A stretch of DNA of 64,000 bases from an uncultured Lacinutrix sp. (GCF_947500605.1 NZ_CANMSJ010000002.1:372001-436000), one strand, 5' to 3'; counted from the first letter of the stretch, positions 26,435 through 36,610 are shown. Numbers and translations: made by a program. Notes: a model not told the origin generated them from the letters alone.

Positions 26435-27760
26435 TTGAAACTATTACAATTGAATCTATTTGATCTTTCTTTAAAACTAAAAGGCTTTCCTATTAAAAAA
26501 GCGAAGCTGGCTTTAGAAAATATTAAAGCTTTAAACGCCAAAGATAAAGAGCAATATGTTCTTAATAAAAGAGCCAAAATTGTAGAGTATCACTTAGAAC
26601 ATAATCCGTTTTACAAATCGTTTGTTAGTAATGCAAACGCTAAAGATTGGAATAGTATTCCTGTTCTAACTAAACGTAATTTACAACAGCCTTTAAAAAA
26701 TAGAATTTCCAAAGGCTATTCAGAAAAAAATTGTCAGATTAATAATACTTCAGGCTCTTCTGGCTACCCACTATCTTTTGCTAAAGATCAATTTTGCCAT
26801 GCTTTATCTTGGTCTATATTTATGGATAGATACAGTTGGCATAATTTAGATTTAAACACCTCTAAACAAGCTCGTTTTTATGGAATTCCGTTAGATAAAA
26901 TAAGTTATTATAAAGAGCGCTTAAAAGACAAACTTAGTAATAGGTTTCGTTTCTCGGTTTTTGATATGAGCGACAAACAGCTTTCTAAAAATGTTAAATT
27001 ATTTAGCGAATCTAATTATGAATATCTATATGGCTACTCTAATGCCTTAAGCCTTTTTGGAAAATATCTAGAAAGAGAAAATATTGTTTTAAAAGATAAA
27101 TGTGAAAGTTTAAAAGCGTGTATTGCTACTTCTGAAACTTTATTTGAAAATGATAAAAAACTGCTGGAAAAACAATTTGGAGTTCCTGTAATTAACGAGT
27201 ATGGCTGTGCAGAATTAGGCCTAATAGCGTTTCAAAATAAAAAAGATGAATGGTTAATAAATAATGATGATTTATTTGTTGAAATTTTAGACGAAAACAA
27301 TATTATTTTGCCTCTTGGAGAGCAAGGTCGTATAGTAATTACAGCACTCTACAATAAAGCGCATCCTTTTATTCGCTACGATATAGGTGATATTGGTACA
27401 TTGTCTAAGCAAAGCACTTTAAGTAAACCTATTTTAGAATCTTTAGCAGGAAGAACTAACGATACTTTAAATTTACCTAGTGGAAAAACTGCAGCAGGTT
27501 TTACTATGTACTACGTAACAAAAACTGTTATTGAAGATGCTTCGAAAATAAAAGAATTTATGTTAGAGCAATTTAAACTCGATACGTTTAAAGTAAGTTA
27601 TGTTGCCGAAGAAGCGCTTACAGAAGCTCAAAAAGCAACTGTTAAAAAAGCTTTAGACGATTATTTAGAACCAGGTTTAAATGTCTCTTTTGAAAGAAAG
27701 GATAGCTTAGAACGGACAAAAAGCGGAAAAGTAAAGCAGTTTATTTCTTACGTAAAGTAA
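26435..27760 (+). CDS. CapK-like adenylate-forming enzyme (phenylacetate-CoA ligase family)
   Basis: A 441-residue protein. The phosphate-binding loop NNTSGSSGYPLSF (about 103-115), NEYGCAELGLIAFQ and RYDIGDIGTL are typical of the CapK/PaaK branch of the acyl-adenylate superfamily. CapK proteins are common in capsule loci and their reaction is not well defined. The gene has no ATG at its 5' end: it must begin at TTG 26435 or TTG 26450 (MNLFDLSLKLKG, which fits homologues as I remember them). It lies at the edge of the glycan locus, with its last 20 bases overlapping a convergent GT2 gene, so an acyl or amino-acid substituent on a glycan is a reasonable guess. Confidence 0.8.
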   Translation: MKLLQLNLFDLSLKLKGFPIKKAKLALENIKALNAKDKEQYVLNKRAKIVEYHLEHNPFYKSFVSNANAKDWNSIPVLTKRNLQQPLKNRISKGYSEKNCQINNTSGSSGYPLSFAKDQFCHALSWSIFMDRYSWHNLDLNTSKQARFYGIPLDKISYYKERLKDKLSNRFRFSVFDMSDKQLSKNVKLFSESNYEYLYGYSNALSLFGKYLERENIVLKDKCESLKACIATSETLFENDKKLLEKQFGVPVINEYGCAELGLIAFQNKKDEWLINNDDLFVEILDENNIILPLGEQGRIVITALYNKAHPFIRYDIGDIGTLSKQSTLSKPILESLAGRTNDTLNLPSGKTAAGFTMYYVTKTVIEDASKIKEFMLEQFKLDTFKVSYVAEEALTEAQKATVKKALDDYLEPGLNVSFERKDSLERTKSGKVKQFISYVK

Positions 27761-28520
27761 TTGTTTGCTTCTTTTTTACAAAAAAGTGTTCCCAAAGAAA
27801 TATAAGCATACTGTAGATTGCTTTTAAAGTAGAAAAACCCAAACCTTTTTTATAAACCCAATAGTTATGCTTTAATAAAGCAATCTTATTTGAAGACATC
27901 GCGTTTTTATGAACACGATAAAAAGCTAAAGATTCTTGTACACTTTTAGCTGGTTTTCCTGAAGCTTTTATAGCATTTAACCATAATAGCCAATCTTGGC
28001 GTTTACGCAGGTTAGGCGATGTAATTTTACCTAGTTTCTTTGCGTTATATATTCCGGTTAAATTACCAATGTAATTGCTTTTTAAATATTTTTTGTATGA
28101 TAAAATCGGTAATGCCTTTACCAATTTATTAAGAGGTTTTCCAAATTCGTCTATTTGCTCGTAACTGCAAAAACAAACATCGCAATCTTGATTTTGCATG
28201 AATGCTATTTGTTTGTCTAGTTTTTCGGGTTTCCAAAGATCGTCCGCATCTAAAAAAGCGATATAATCGCCTTTTGCTGCCATTATTCCTTTATTTCTAG
28301 ATATTGCTGCTCCTTGATTTGTTTCGTTTGTAATAAGCTTAATATTCTCATTTTTAAATATGAAATCATTTACAATACTAATAGTATTATCTGTAGAAAA
28401 ATCGTCTATTAAAAGCAACTCCCAATTCGTGTAGGTTTGGTTTAATATTGATTTAATGGTTTCGCCAATAAATGCTTCGGAATTATAAAGTGGAGTAATT
28501 ATTGAGACGAGTGCTTTCAT
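27741..28520 (-). CDS. Glycosyltransferase family 2
   Basis: A 259-residue GT-A enzyme with the GT2 N-terminal region (VSIITPLYNSEAFIGETIKS, ELLLIDDFSTDNT), the metal-binding DADD at about 94-97 (YIAFLDADDLWKPEKL) and the acceptor-side RKRQDWLLWLNAI. It would add one sugar from an NDP donor to a lipid-linked oligosaccharide in the cytoplasm. It lies 90 bases downstream of the phosphoglycosyltransferase that ends the main cluster and shares its strand. Confidence 0.9.
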   Translation of the reverse strand: MKALVSIITPLYNSEAFIGETIKSILNQTYTNWELLLIDDFSTDNTISIVNDFIFKNENIKLITNETNQGAAISRNKGIMAAKGDYIAFLDADDLWKPEKLDKQIAFMQNQDCDVCFCSYEQIDEFGKPLNKLVKALPILSYKKYLKSNYIGNLTGIYNAKKLGKITSPNLRKRQDWLLWLNAIKASGKPAKSVQESLAFYRVHKNAMSSNKIALLKHNYWVYKKGLGFSTLKAIYSMLIFLWEHFFVKKKQTITLRKK

Positions 28521-28610
28521 ATGTTTATTTTATTTTTTTAAATTGTCACATGTTGTTCGCTATTAATAATCTCTTATGGGTATACCTTTTTTAACATGCT
28601 CGTTTCAAAA

Positions 28611-30020
28611 TTAATAGGCTTTTTTTTCTCCTTTAAAAATATTTAAAGCAGTTTGAATAATAATTTTAAGATCTAATAATATCGACCAATTTTCAATATA
28701 AAAATTATCGAATTTAATACGGTTTATTATGTCTTCGTCATTCTTAATCTCTCCTCTATAGCCTTTTATTTGAGCAAGACCTGTAACACCTGGTTTAACA
28801 TGGTGGCGGAAAATAAAATTATACTTATCTATTTTTTTTGAGTATTCTTCGGTATAAGAAAGCATGTGTGGTCTTGGCCCAACGACAGACATATCTCCAA
28901 ATAGCACATTAACAAATTGAGGTAACTCGTCTATACTTGTTTTACGTAAAAACTTACCTATTTTGGTAACGCGTGTATCGTTTTGCTGTACATAAGTTCC
29001 TTTTACTTCTTTAATTGTTTTTAAAGATCTAAACTTATAACAATTAAACTCTTTATAGTTAATGCCGTTACGTTTATGTTTATAAAATAATGGCCCTTTA
29101 GACTCCAATTTTATTAAAATAAATAGAATAACAGAAACCCAAGATAAGAGAAAAACAATAATAAATATTGAAAAAAAAACATCGAAAGTGCGCTTAACTA
29201 ATTTATTAAAATCATGATTTAAAGCTACTTCTTCTATCGATAATACAGGAAGATAATTATAAAAGTCTGTCTTTAGTCGCTTAGAAAAAAGCTTTTTAGT
29301 TTCTGGTATAAATTTAATATTACAATGATGAATATTAGCATATTTTACAAAATCGTTTACTTGATTTTCTGAAAGCTCATCCATAGCACAGTAAATTTCG
29401 TCGATACCACTATTCTCTTCTAGAAATTTAAAACTTTCTTTTATATCTCCAGTAATACCTTTTGATTTAACGTTACTAAATCTAGCTAATAGTTTATACC
29501 CTAATTCCTTTTTATTATTAAATATCGATTTTAATTCATTTGCTCCATCGGTGTCACCAATAATAATAACACGACGAACGTTTCCTTTTAGTTTTAATCG
29601 ATAAGCTTTAAGCAAGTAATAGCTTAGAAGCTTAACAAAACCAATAATTGCAAAAGTAAATACTAAATATTTAAAGGTTACAAAAGCTTGGATATTAACA
29701 CTTCTAAAAGCACCAATAAAAGCATAGACTAAAAACGAAAATATTAAAAATTGCTTAATTAATAATGATAATATATTCAGTACAGATGTATATCTATAAA
29801 CATTATAGAAGCTAATAAACGAAGTGGACAAAAGCCAAAAAACAATGCTATATGCTACATATAACAAATGCTTGTTGTTAAAAACTGTAGAAGAAAAAAA
29901 ATGAAGATTTTCTTCGTTAAAGTTTAAAAAGTAATATGCAAGAAGATTAACAATAAAGATGTCGAAAGACATCAAAATAGGTCTTATTAACCACGAATAT
30001 CTTCCGCGTACATATTCCAT
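28611..30020 (-). CDS. WcaJ-type polyprenyl glycosylphosphotransferase
   Basis: A 469-residue protein with four to five N-terminal membrane helices, a central CoA-binding-like domain (RRVIIIGDTDGANELKSIF, about 150-168), and a C-terminal bacterial sugar transferase domain from about 265: KLVKRTFDVFFSIFII, LESKGPLFYKHKRNG, DMSVVGPRPHM, KPGVTGLAQIKGYRGE. Enzymes of this type put the first sugar phosphate on undecaprenyl phosphate. It is the first of three such initiators in the locus and the only large one. It begins three bases after the UDP-sugar decarboxylase gene. Confidence 0.92.
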   Translation of the reverse strand: MEYVRGRYSWLIRPILMSFDIFIVNLLAYYFLNFNEENLHFFSSTVFNNKHLLYVAYSIVFWLLSTSFISFYNVYRYTSVLNILSLLIKQFLIFSFLVYAFIGAFRSVNIQAFVTFKYLVFTFAIIGFVKLLSYYLLKAYRLKLKGNVRRVIIIGDTDGANELKSIFNNKKELGYKLLARFSNVKSKGITGDIKESFKFLEENSGIDEIYCAMDELSENQVNDFVKYANIHHCNIKFIPETKKLFSKRLKTDFYNYLPVLSIEEVALNHDFNKLVKRTFDVFFSIFIIVFLLSWVSVILFILIKLESKGPLFYKHKRNGINYKEFNCYKFRSLKTIKEVKGTYVQQNDTRVTKIGKFLRKTSIDELPQFVNVLFGDMSVVGPRPHMLSYTEEYSKKIDKYNFIFRHHVKPGVTGLAQIKGYRGEIKNDEDIINRIKFDNFYIENWSILLDLKIIIQTALNIFKGEKKAY

Positions 30021-30023
30021 TTA

Positions 30024-31016
30024 CTATTTATTATTATAGCCTGAAAAGTCTTTATGTTCACTTTTATAAAGCTCATCATCACTCAGGTTTTTAAAATAAT
30101 CGAAAGTAATTCTCATTCCTTCAGCTCTTCCTACTTTTGGCTCCCAATTCAATATTTTTTTAGCTAGAGAAATATCTGGCTGTCTTTGCATAGGATCGTC
30201 TACTGGTAAATCTTTATAAATTACTTTTTGATTTGTACCTGTAAGTTTAATAATCTCTTCGGCAAAGTCTTTTATTGTAATTTCATGTGGGTTTCCAATA
30301 TTAACCGGATAGCTATAATCGCTTAGAAGCAATCTATAAATACCTTCCACTTGATCGTCTACATAACAAAAAGAACGCGTTTGTAAACCTTTACCAAAAA
30401 TTGTTAAATCTTCACCACGTAGTGCTTGACCCATAAAAGCAGGTATAACACGACCGTCGTTAAGCCTCATTCTTGGTCCGTAAGTATTAAAAATACGAAC
30501 AATTCTAGTTTCTATTCCATGAAATCTATGGTAAGCCATAGTGATAGATTCTTGAAAACGTTTAGCTTCATCATACACACCTCTTGGTCCAATGGTATTA
30601 ACATTACCATAATAATCTTCGGTTTGAGGGTGTACTAATGGATCTCCATAGACTTCTGATGTAGATGCTATAAGCAACCTAGAACCTTTTGCTTTTGCCA
30701 AACCTAATAAGTTATGCGTACCTAAAGAACCTACTTTTAGTGTTTGAATTGGTATTTTAAGATAATCTATAGGGCTTGCTGGTGATGCAAAATGTAATAT
30801 ATAATCTACACTACCTTCAATCTCTATAAATTCGGTAATATCATGTTCGATAAAACTAAAATTAGCATGCTCTTGAAGGTGAGCTAGGTTTTTTTTATCT
30901 CCAGTAATGTAGTTATCCATACCGATAACTTGATAACCTTCTTTAATAAATTTATCGCATAAATGAGATCCTAAAAAACCTGCTGCTCCTGTTATTAATA
31001 CTGTTTTTAAACCCAT
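30024..31016 (-). CDS. UDP-glucuronate decarboxylase-type SDR (UDP-xylose synthase)
   Basis: A 330-residue extended SDR with the NAD-binding GAAGFLGSH, catalytic Ser/Tyr-Lys in [10 protein letters not shown] and [10 protein letters not shown], and the UXS-type sequence [21 protein letters not shown] converts UDP-glucuronate to UDP-xylose. Its one-base overlap with ugd, which makes UDP-glucuronate, supports this. A related SDR function (epimerase) cannot be excluded by eye. Confidence 0.87.
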   Translation of the reverse strand: MGLKTVLITGAAGFLGSHLCDKFIKEGYQVIGMDNYITGDKKNLAHLQEHANFSFIEHDITEFIEIEGSVDYILHFASPASPIDYLKIPIQTLKVGSLGTHNLLGLAKAKGSRLLIASTSEVYGDPLVHPQTEDYYGNVNTIGPRGVYDEAKRFQESITMAYHRFHGIETRIVRIFNTYGPRMRLNDGRVIPAFMGQALRGEDLTIFGKGLQTRSFCYVDDQVEGIYRLLLSDYSYPVNIGNPHEITIKDFAEEIIKLTGTNQKVIYKDLPVDDPMQRQPDISLAKKILNWEPKVGRAEGMRITFDYFKNLSDDELYKSEHKDFSGYNNK

Positions 31017-32314
31017 TATCTTCCTATTGATATATATTTAAATCCTTCGTTTTCAATATCTTTTACATCGTATAAGTTCCTACCATCAAAAATAACACTA
31101 CCATTCATAGCTTCCTTCATCTTATCAACATCAGGAGTTCTAAAAATACTCCATTCTGTACAAATTACTAAAGCATCTGCATTTTCTAAAGCCTCGTACA
31201 TGCTTTCTTTGTATGTTATTTTATCTCCAAGTCTTCTTTTTACATTTGGCATAGCTTCTGGATCGAAGGCTGTAATGTTTGCTCCAGATTCTAATAAACT
31301 ATCAATCATATAAAGTGCTGGCGCCTCACGAATATCGTCAGTTTCGGGCTTAAATGCTAATCCCCAAATAGCAATATTTTTTCCTTTTAAGTCATTATTA
31401 AAATGTGCTTCAATTTTAGGAATTAAAACCAATTTCTGTCTTGCATTAACATTTATAACCGCATCAAGAATTTGAAAATTATAATTATTCTCTAATCCAG
31501 ATTTATGAAGTGCTTTTACATCTTTTGGAAAGCATGAACCTCCATAACCTATTCCAGGAAAAAGGAAACGTTTTCCAATTCTAGAATCTGTTCCCATACC
31601 TATTCTAACTTTATCGACATCTGCTCCTACTTTTTCACAAAAGTTAGCAATCTCGTTCATAAAAGTAATTTTAGCTGCTAAAAAAGCATTAGAAGCGTAC
31701 TTAGTAAGCTCTGCAGACTTCTCGTCCATTACAATAATTGGGTTTCCTGATCGCACGTATGGTTTATATAGTTTTTCCATTAATTTAATGGCTTTATCAC
31801 TACTTGCTCCAACAACAATACGTTCTGGTTTTAAAAAGTCGTCTACAGCGAAACCTTCTCTTAAAAATTCAGGATTAGATACTACATCAAAATCTACAGT
31901 TGCATTTTTAGCAATTGCAGCCTCTACTTTTTCTGATGTACCTACTGGAACAGTACTTTTATCGACTATAACTTTATAATCTTTAATTAGTTTTCCAATA
32001 TCATCGGCTACACCTAAAATATACTTTAAATCGGCAGATCCATCGTCATCCTCTGGGGTTGGCAAGGCTAAAAATATAATATCACCATGCTCTAAACCTT
32101 CCTCTAAACTCGTTGAGAATTTTAAACGGTTAGCTTTAATATTTCTTTCGAACAAAACATCCAAGTGCGGCTCGTATATAGGCACTTGACCTTGCTGCAT
32201 TTGCTTAACTTTATTCTCATCTATATCTATACAAAGGACATCGTTTCCTGTTTCTGCTAGGCATGTTCCTGTAACTAAACCTACGTATCCTGTACCAATT
32301 ACTGCTATTTTCAT
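31016..32314 (-). CDS. ugd: UDP-glucose 6-dehydrogenase
   Basis: A 432-residue protein with the N-terminal Rossmann motif [10 protein letters not shown] (7-16), [11 protein letters not shown], the catalytic Cys in [14 protein letters not shown] (near residue 260) and the C-terminal [17 protein letters not shown]. It oxidises UDP-glucose to UDP-glucuronate in two NAD-dependent steps. It is followed with a one-base overlap by the UXS-type gene. An intrinsic terminator lies 24 bases upstream of its start, so it needs readthrough or a promoter I could not find. Confidence 0.95.
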   Translation of the reverse strand: MKIAVIGTGYVGLVTGTCLAETGNDVLCIDIDENKVKQMQQGQVPIYEPHLDVLFERNIKANRLKFSTSLEEGLEHGDIIFLALPTPEDDDGSADLKYILGVADDIGKLIKDYKVIVDKSTVPVGTSEKVEAAIAKNATVDFDVVSNPEFLREGFAVDDFLKPERIVVGASSDKAIKLMEKLYKPYVRSGNPIIVMDEKSAELTKYASNAFLAAKITFMNEIANFCEKVGADVDKVRIGMGTDSRIGKRFLFPGIGYGGSCFPKDVKALHKSGLENNYNFQILDAVINVNARQKLVLIPKIEAHFNNDLKGKNIAIWGLAFKPETDDIREAPALYMIDSLLESGANITAFDPEAMPNVKRRLGDKITYKESMYEALENADALVICTEWSIFRTPDVDKMKEAMNGSVIFDGRNLYDVKDIENEGFKYISIGR

Positions 32315-32337
32315 TTAAATACTTATTCTATAATATT

Positions 32338-32368
32338 AAAAAAAACGCTTCATATAAATGAAACGTTT
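32338..32368 (-). terminator. Intrinsic terminator inside the glycan locus
   Basis: AAACG-C-TTCAT (32343-32353) pairs with ATGAA-A-CGTTT (32358-32368) around a 4-base loop, with one C-A mismatch. On the minus strand the stem merges into eight T (32338-32345). It sits between the PglF-like gene and ugd. Confidence 0.8.
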
Positions 32369-32387
32369 AAAAATGTATTATTTATTA

Positions 32388-34352
32388 TTAAACTATTTTT
32401 TTATCCAATCTCTCAAAATCTGAATTCATACTTAAAAACTCAGGCACAATGTCTTTCATTTTAAGCACTATTTCATTTTTACTACCATCTTCTGCAATAG
32501 CTGCAAGATCCAGAATTAAATTGTTTACAAACTCATAATCATGGCTTTTAATTTTAGCTATCATTATTTTTTCGTTGTATGTTGGTAATGTTTCCGATTT
32601 GTCGTTAAGTAACTCTTCGTATAACTTCTCACCAGGTCTTAAGCCTATAACTTTAATATCTATTTCTTTATAAGGTGTAAACCCAGCTAAACGGATTATT
32701 TTTTTAGCCAAATCTATAATTTTCACAGCCTCTCCCATATCAAAGATAAAAACTTCTCCTCCATTTCCCATTGCTCCTGCTTCTATTACTAGTTGACAGG
32801 CTTCTGGAATAGTCATAAAATATCTAATAATATCTGGGTGCGTTATTGTTAATGGACCACCTTCTTCAATTTGCTTTTTAAATAATGGTACCACAGATCC
32901 ATTTGATCCTAAAACGTTACCAAACCTAGTAGTTACATATTGAGTTGTAGATTTGCTATCTGCTTTTAATTTTCCTTGAAGTGCTTGAATATAAATCTCT
33001 GCAATACGTTTAGATGCTCCCATAACGTTACTTGGGTTTACAGCTTTATCTGTAGACACCATAACAAATTTTTCGGCACTGTATTTATGTGCCATATCTG
33101 CAACGTTTTTAGAGCCAATTACATTTGCAAACACCGCTTGAGATGGGTGTTTTTCCATTAACGGTACATGTTTATATGCGGCAGCATGATAAACAACATC
33201 TGGATTATACATTTGAAAAACAGCATCGATTGTGTCTCTATTTCTTACATCTGAAATAACAGCTTCAAAATCTAAATTTGGAAAATTTTGATTTATTTCG
33301 TGTTGAATTTTGTATAATGGTGTTTCTGCATTATCTAAAATAAGTAGTTTTTTAGGTTTGTAATTTGCAACTTGTCTTACAATTTCACTACCTATAGATC
33401 CTGCTCCTCCAGTAACCAAAATACATTTGTTATAAATTTCTTTAGCAACTAATTTATTGTCTAATTTTATTGGATCTCTTTCAAGAATATCTTCAATTTG
33501 AATTTTTTCAATTTGAGTAGATAAGCTTTTATTAGTTTCAATATCTGAAATTAAAGGTGCTCTAAAGACTTTAAAATTATACTCTAGACAGTTATCTACA
33601 ATTGCAATACTTTCTTCTTTTGTTAGGCTACTATCGGCAAGAATTATAGCTTGTGCACTGTTGGCTCTTAAAGTAACAGCTGCTTTTCTATGCAAGTGAA
33701 CAATTGGCAGACCTAATATTTCTTTACTTTTATTTTTACCTGCTTTATCGATAAAACCTAATACTTTATAACGTGAAGGTTTTTCTGACTTTAAAGCAGA
33801 TGCAATTGCTATTGCATTTTCATCTGTTCCAAAAACTAATACATTTAATTGATCCTCTTCTTCCTGATAACTAACATAAGCTTCAAAAACATATTTTACT
33901 AATATTCTAAAAAGGAATAATCCACAAAATGAAATTATTGCGTAAACTAAAATTTCTGGCACTAAAAAAACACTCCTCTTAGTAATTAAAAAGTATACGT
34001 AATGTATTCCTAGAGTAGTTATTAATGTTGCTGCAGAAGCTAAAAAGAATTTTACAGCATCTATAAATGTTGAGTGCCTAATTAAACCCGCATAGGTTCT
34101 AAAAAAGATAAAAAATAGAACATTTACTATTATTACAATTAATTCTTGGCTTGAGGGAAAATATGAAAAATAGAGATTCTTATTTTGTAAATTTCCAATA
34201 ATTATTTTTGTAACAATTAGGGCTATTAACAATATAGTACTATCGAAACATAGTATTGCCCATCTTGGCAAATAACTTATATTTTTGAAATCTATTTTTT
34301 TACGACTAGATTCTAAAACTTGAAAAAGTGCTTGTTTAAGTTTTCTAAACAT
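32388..34352 (-). CDS. PglF-like membrane UDP-GlcNAc 4,6-dehydratase
   Basis: A 654-residue protein with four N-terminal membrane helices (about 30-50, 68-85, 100-125, 130-150), a first Rossmann domain (DQLNVLVFGTDENAIAIASA) and a second one with GGAGSIGSEIVRQ near residue 313, YHAAAYKHVPLME and the active-site region STDKAVNPSNVMGASKRIAE (about 430-449). This is the PglF/CapD/WbpM family, which makes the 4-keto-6-deoxy sugar leading to bacillosamine, QuiNAc or FucNAc. With an aminotransferase (35470) and an acetyltransferase (39730) in the same locus, a bacillosamine-type sugar is likely. Confidence 0.92.
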   Translation of the reverse strand: MFRKLKQALFQVLESSRKKIDFKNISYLPRWAILCFDSTILLIALIVTKIIIGNLQNKNLYFSYFPSSQELIVIIVNVLFFIFFRTYAGLIRHSTFIDAVKFFLASAATLITTLGIHYVYFLITKRSVFLVPEILVYAIISFCGLFLFRILVKYVFEAYVSYQEEEDQLNVLVFGTDENAIAIASALKSEKPSRYKVLGFIDKAGKNKSKEILGLPIVHLHRKAAVTLRANSAQAIILADSSLTKEESIAIVDNCLEYNFKVFRAPLISDIETNKSLSTQIEKIQIEDILERDPIKLDNKLVAKEIYNKCILVTGGAGSIGSEIVRQVANYKPKKLLILDNAETPLYKIQHEINQNFPNLDFEAVISDVRNRDTIDAVFQMYNPDVVYHAAAYKHVPLMEKHPSQAVFANVIGSKNVADMAHKYSAEKFVMVSTDKAVNPSNVMGASKRIAEIYIQALQGKLKADSKSTTQYVTTRFGNVLGSNGSVVPLFKKQIEEGGPLTITHPDIIRYFMTIPEACQLVIEAGAMGNGGEVFIFDMGEAVKIIDLAKKIIRLAGFTPYKEIDIKVIGLRPGEKLYEELLNDKSETLPTYNEKIMIAKIKSHDYEFVNNLILDLAAIAEDGSKNEIVLKMKDIVPEFLSMNSDFERLDKKIV

Positions 34353-34369
34353 TTGAGGTATAATTACTA

Positions 34370-34377
34370 CAAAAATA
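34370..34377 (-). promoter_or_regulatory. -7 element upstream of the PglF-like gene
   Basis: TATTTTTG on the minus strand, 17 bases before the ATG at 34352, at the 3' end of the preceding gene. The -33 box is weak (TTA). Confidence 0.35.
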
Positions 34378-35466
34378 CTACATTTTTTTTAAGCTTAACA
34401 TATTAAACATTCCAATTAATAAAAAAGGAAGAAACATTACTCGCATTCTACTGGCTAAGCCTAGGTTATACATATAGATTGAATAAAACAAAATGCACAT
34501 TATGGAAAAAAGTAAAGCAAAACGAATATGCTTATCTATTAAACTAAACCTGGGTTTTAGATGATATATTTTATACGCAAAAATCATTAATATGATTGCG
34601 AGTACAAAGTTCTCAATTGAAACAAAAAACTGAAATAAGGTTTTAGAATCAAAAAAAAACGGTCGAAATAATACTAACAAAAAGCGCTCAAAATAATTTG
34701 AGTTCAACAAATCGATAGAAGAGTTACCGTTGCTACTTGAATAAGTAATTAATTTCTCGAAATTATTTTTAAAGCTTGATAAATTTAAAATATTCAGGAA
34801 TTTTACTGCTATAATAGTAATTAGTGATAGTAAAAGTAAACTTGCTACTTTATATTCTTTTATTATTACTTTATGATAAATAATTATAATTGATAAAATT
34901 ATAATTAGAGAGATATAAGGCCTTATTAAAGTAATTATTAGAATTGAAAAAAGTAATTTATAGTTAAAAGGTTTTATACTCCATAATTGTTTTAAAATTA
35001 TTGCCATTAACGTAAATAAAATAGATTCCTTATATAAAGAAGTTGTCCAAATATGAAGAGAAGGGTAACAGAAAAATATAATTAATAAGAAATGGTAAAT
35101 GCCTAATTGTTTTCCTTTTTTAAGGAATAAATTTAAATATATAAAGTAACCTTTTAAACTAATTATAGAACAGAGCAAACTAATATCAAAATAATTAAAT
35201 CCGAATTTAGTCAATGGATATATTATAAATGACATCGATCTTGAGCCAATTTTAAATAAGGCAAACCAATCTGTTGATGTTATAGCTCTGTTATAAAAAA
35301 CTCTAGTATCTACACCTTTAAGAAACTTGTAATTAATAAAAAAGGCAAATGCATGTATGGCAACAATAGTTAAAAATAAAAATAGGTAATTTTTACTTTT
35401 AAAATCCGGATTACGATAACTCGTTTTTAAAACGATACCAAGTAATATTATTACAAATACAATCAA
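34378..35466 (-). CDS. Polytopic membrane protein, candidate EpsG/Wzy-like polymerase
   Basis: A 362-residue protein with about ten hydrophobic helices. Between helices 2 and 3 it has a polar loop NYKFLKGVDTRVFYNRAITS, and later IISLKGYFIYLNLF and LHIWTTSLYKESILF. These features resemble EpsG-type polysaccharide polymerases, but there is no decisive motif. The gene is markedly richer in A+T than its neighbours (long stretches with almost no G or C, for example around 34860-34940), which suggests a different history. It begins three bases after the aminotransferase gene ends. Confidence 0.55.
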   Translation of the reverse strand: MIVFVIILLGIVLKTSYRNPDFKSKNYLFLFLTIVAIHAFAFFINYKFLKGVDTRVFYNRAITSTDWFALFKIGSRSMSFIIYPLTKFGFNYFDISLLCSIISLKGYFIYLNLFLKKGKQLGIYHFLLIIFFCYPSLHIWTTSLYKESILFTLMAIILKQLWSIKPFNYKLLFSILIITLIRPYISLIIILSIIIIYHKVIIKEYKVASLLLLSLITIIAVKFLNILNLSSFKNNFEKLITYSSSNGNSSIDLLNSNYFERFLLVLFRPFFFDSKTLFQFFVSIENFVLAIILMIFAYKIYHLKPRFSLIDKHIRFALLFSIMCILFYSIYMYNLGLASRMRVMFLPFLLIGMFNMLSLKKM

Positions 35467-35469
35467 TAT

Positions 35470-36606
35470 TTATCTTTTTAATACTAAAGATATTGATTCT
35501 TTAATTTGTTCTCTTTCTTTACTAGTTAAATTTGATCCGGATGGTAAACACAAACCATTATTAAACAACTTCTCTGATACTAAGTTACCAAAATACATAC
35601 TGCTTTTAAAAACTGGTTGTAAATGCATTGGTTTCCATAATGGACGAGACTCTATGTTATCTCCTAATAGTTTTAAACGTATATACTCACTTGAGAATCC
35701 TGTTTTTTGTTCATCAATAGTAATACAACTTAACCAATGGTTTGAAAAATAATCTGTTGATGGTTCTACAAATACGTCTATACCCTCAATATTTTTAAAT
35801 ATCTCTATATAAAACTGATTCATCTCTCTACGTAAACCAATATGTTTATCTAAGACCTCCATTTGGCCTCTACCAATTCCGGCTAAAACATTACTCATTC
35901 TATAATTAAAACCAATCTCAGAATGTTGATAATGTGGAGCATTATCTCTAGCTTGAGTTGCTAAAAATATTGCTTTTTGCTTAGATTCTTCAGTTTTACA
36001 AACCAATGCTCCTCCTCCCGAAGTTGTTATTATTTTGTTTCCATTAAAGGATAACACTCCATAATCTCCAAAAGTTCCACATTTTTGACCTTTATAAGTT
36101 GAACCTAATGCTTCAGCAGCATCTTCTATTAGTACAATCTCGTGTTTTTTAGCTATTGCAGAAATTTCATCCATTTTTGCAGGCATACCATATAAATGAA
36201 CAATAATTATTGCCTTGGGTTTATTACCTTTAGAAATACCTTCTTTTATAGCATTCTCTAAATGTATTGGACACATGTTCCAAGTATCTAATTCACTATC
36301 TACAAACACTGGTTTTGCACCTTGGTAAGTTATAGGGTTTGCTGATGCAGAAAAGGTCATACTTTGACAAAGAACCTCATCATTTAGTTTTACATCTGCT
36401 AAAACTAATGCTAAGTGTAATGCAGCTGTTCCTGATGACAGGCAAGCAACTTTTGAATCATTACCTAGATATTCTTCTAAATCTTTCTCAAAACCATTTA
36501 CATTTGGTCCTAAAGGAGCAATCCAATTAGTATCAAAAGCTTCTTGCACGTATTTTTGCTCATTCCCTCCCATATGTGGAGAAGAAAGCCAGATTTTATT
36601 TTGCAT
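35470..36606 (-). CDS. DegT/DnrJ/EryC1/StrS sugar aminotransferase (PglE-like)
   Basis: A 378-residue PLP enzyme of fold type I. It has ACLSSGTAALHLALVL (about 54-69), the PLP phosphate and ring-binding EDAAEALGS (161-169) and the Schiff-base Lys 191 in SFNGNKIITTSGGGAL. Family members transfer an amino group from glutamate to a 4-keto sugar. The presence of a PglF-like dehydratase and a PglD-like acetyltransferase in the same locus suggests it makes UDP-4-amino-4,6-dideoxy-GlcNAc. It lies four bases after a PglC-like sugar transferase. Confidence 0.93.
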   Translation of the reverse strand: MQNKIWLSSPHMGGNEQKYVQEAFDTNWIAPLGPNVNGFEKDLEEYLGNDSKVACLSSGTAALHLALVLADVKLNDEVLCQSMTFSASANPITYQGAKPVFVDSELDTWNMCPIHLENAIKEGISKGNKPKAIIIVHLYGMPAKMDEISAIAKKHEIVLIEDAAEALGSTYKGQKCGTFGDYGVLSFNGNKIITTSGGGALVCKTEESKQKAIFLATQARDNAPHYQHSEIGFNYRMSNVLAGIGRGQMEVLDKHIGLRREMNQFYIEIFKNIEGIDVFVEPSTDYFSNHWLSCITIDEQKTGFSSEYIRLKLLGDNIESRPLWKPMHLQPVFKSSMYFGNLVSEKLFNNGLCLPSGSNLTSKEREQIKESISLVLKR

Positions 36607-36610
36607 TAGT

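Noticed and set aside
28521-28610. Terminator after the WcaJ-type gene
   Set aside because: The 90-base gap contains only distant short complementary stretches (AACATG/CATGTT) and no stem followed by T run; the GT2 gene may still be in the same transcript.
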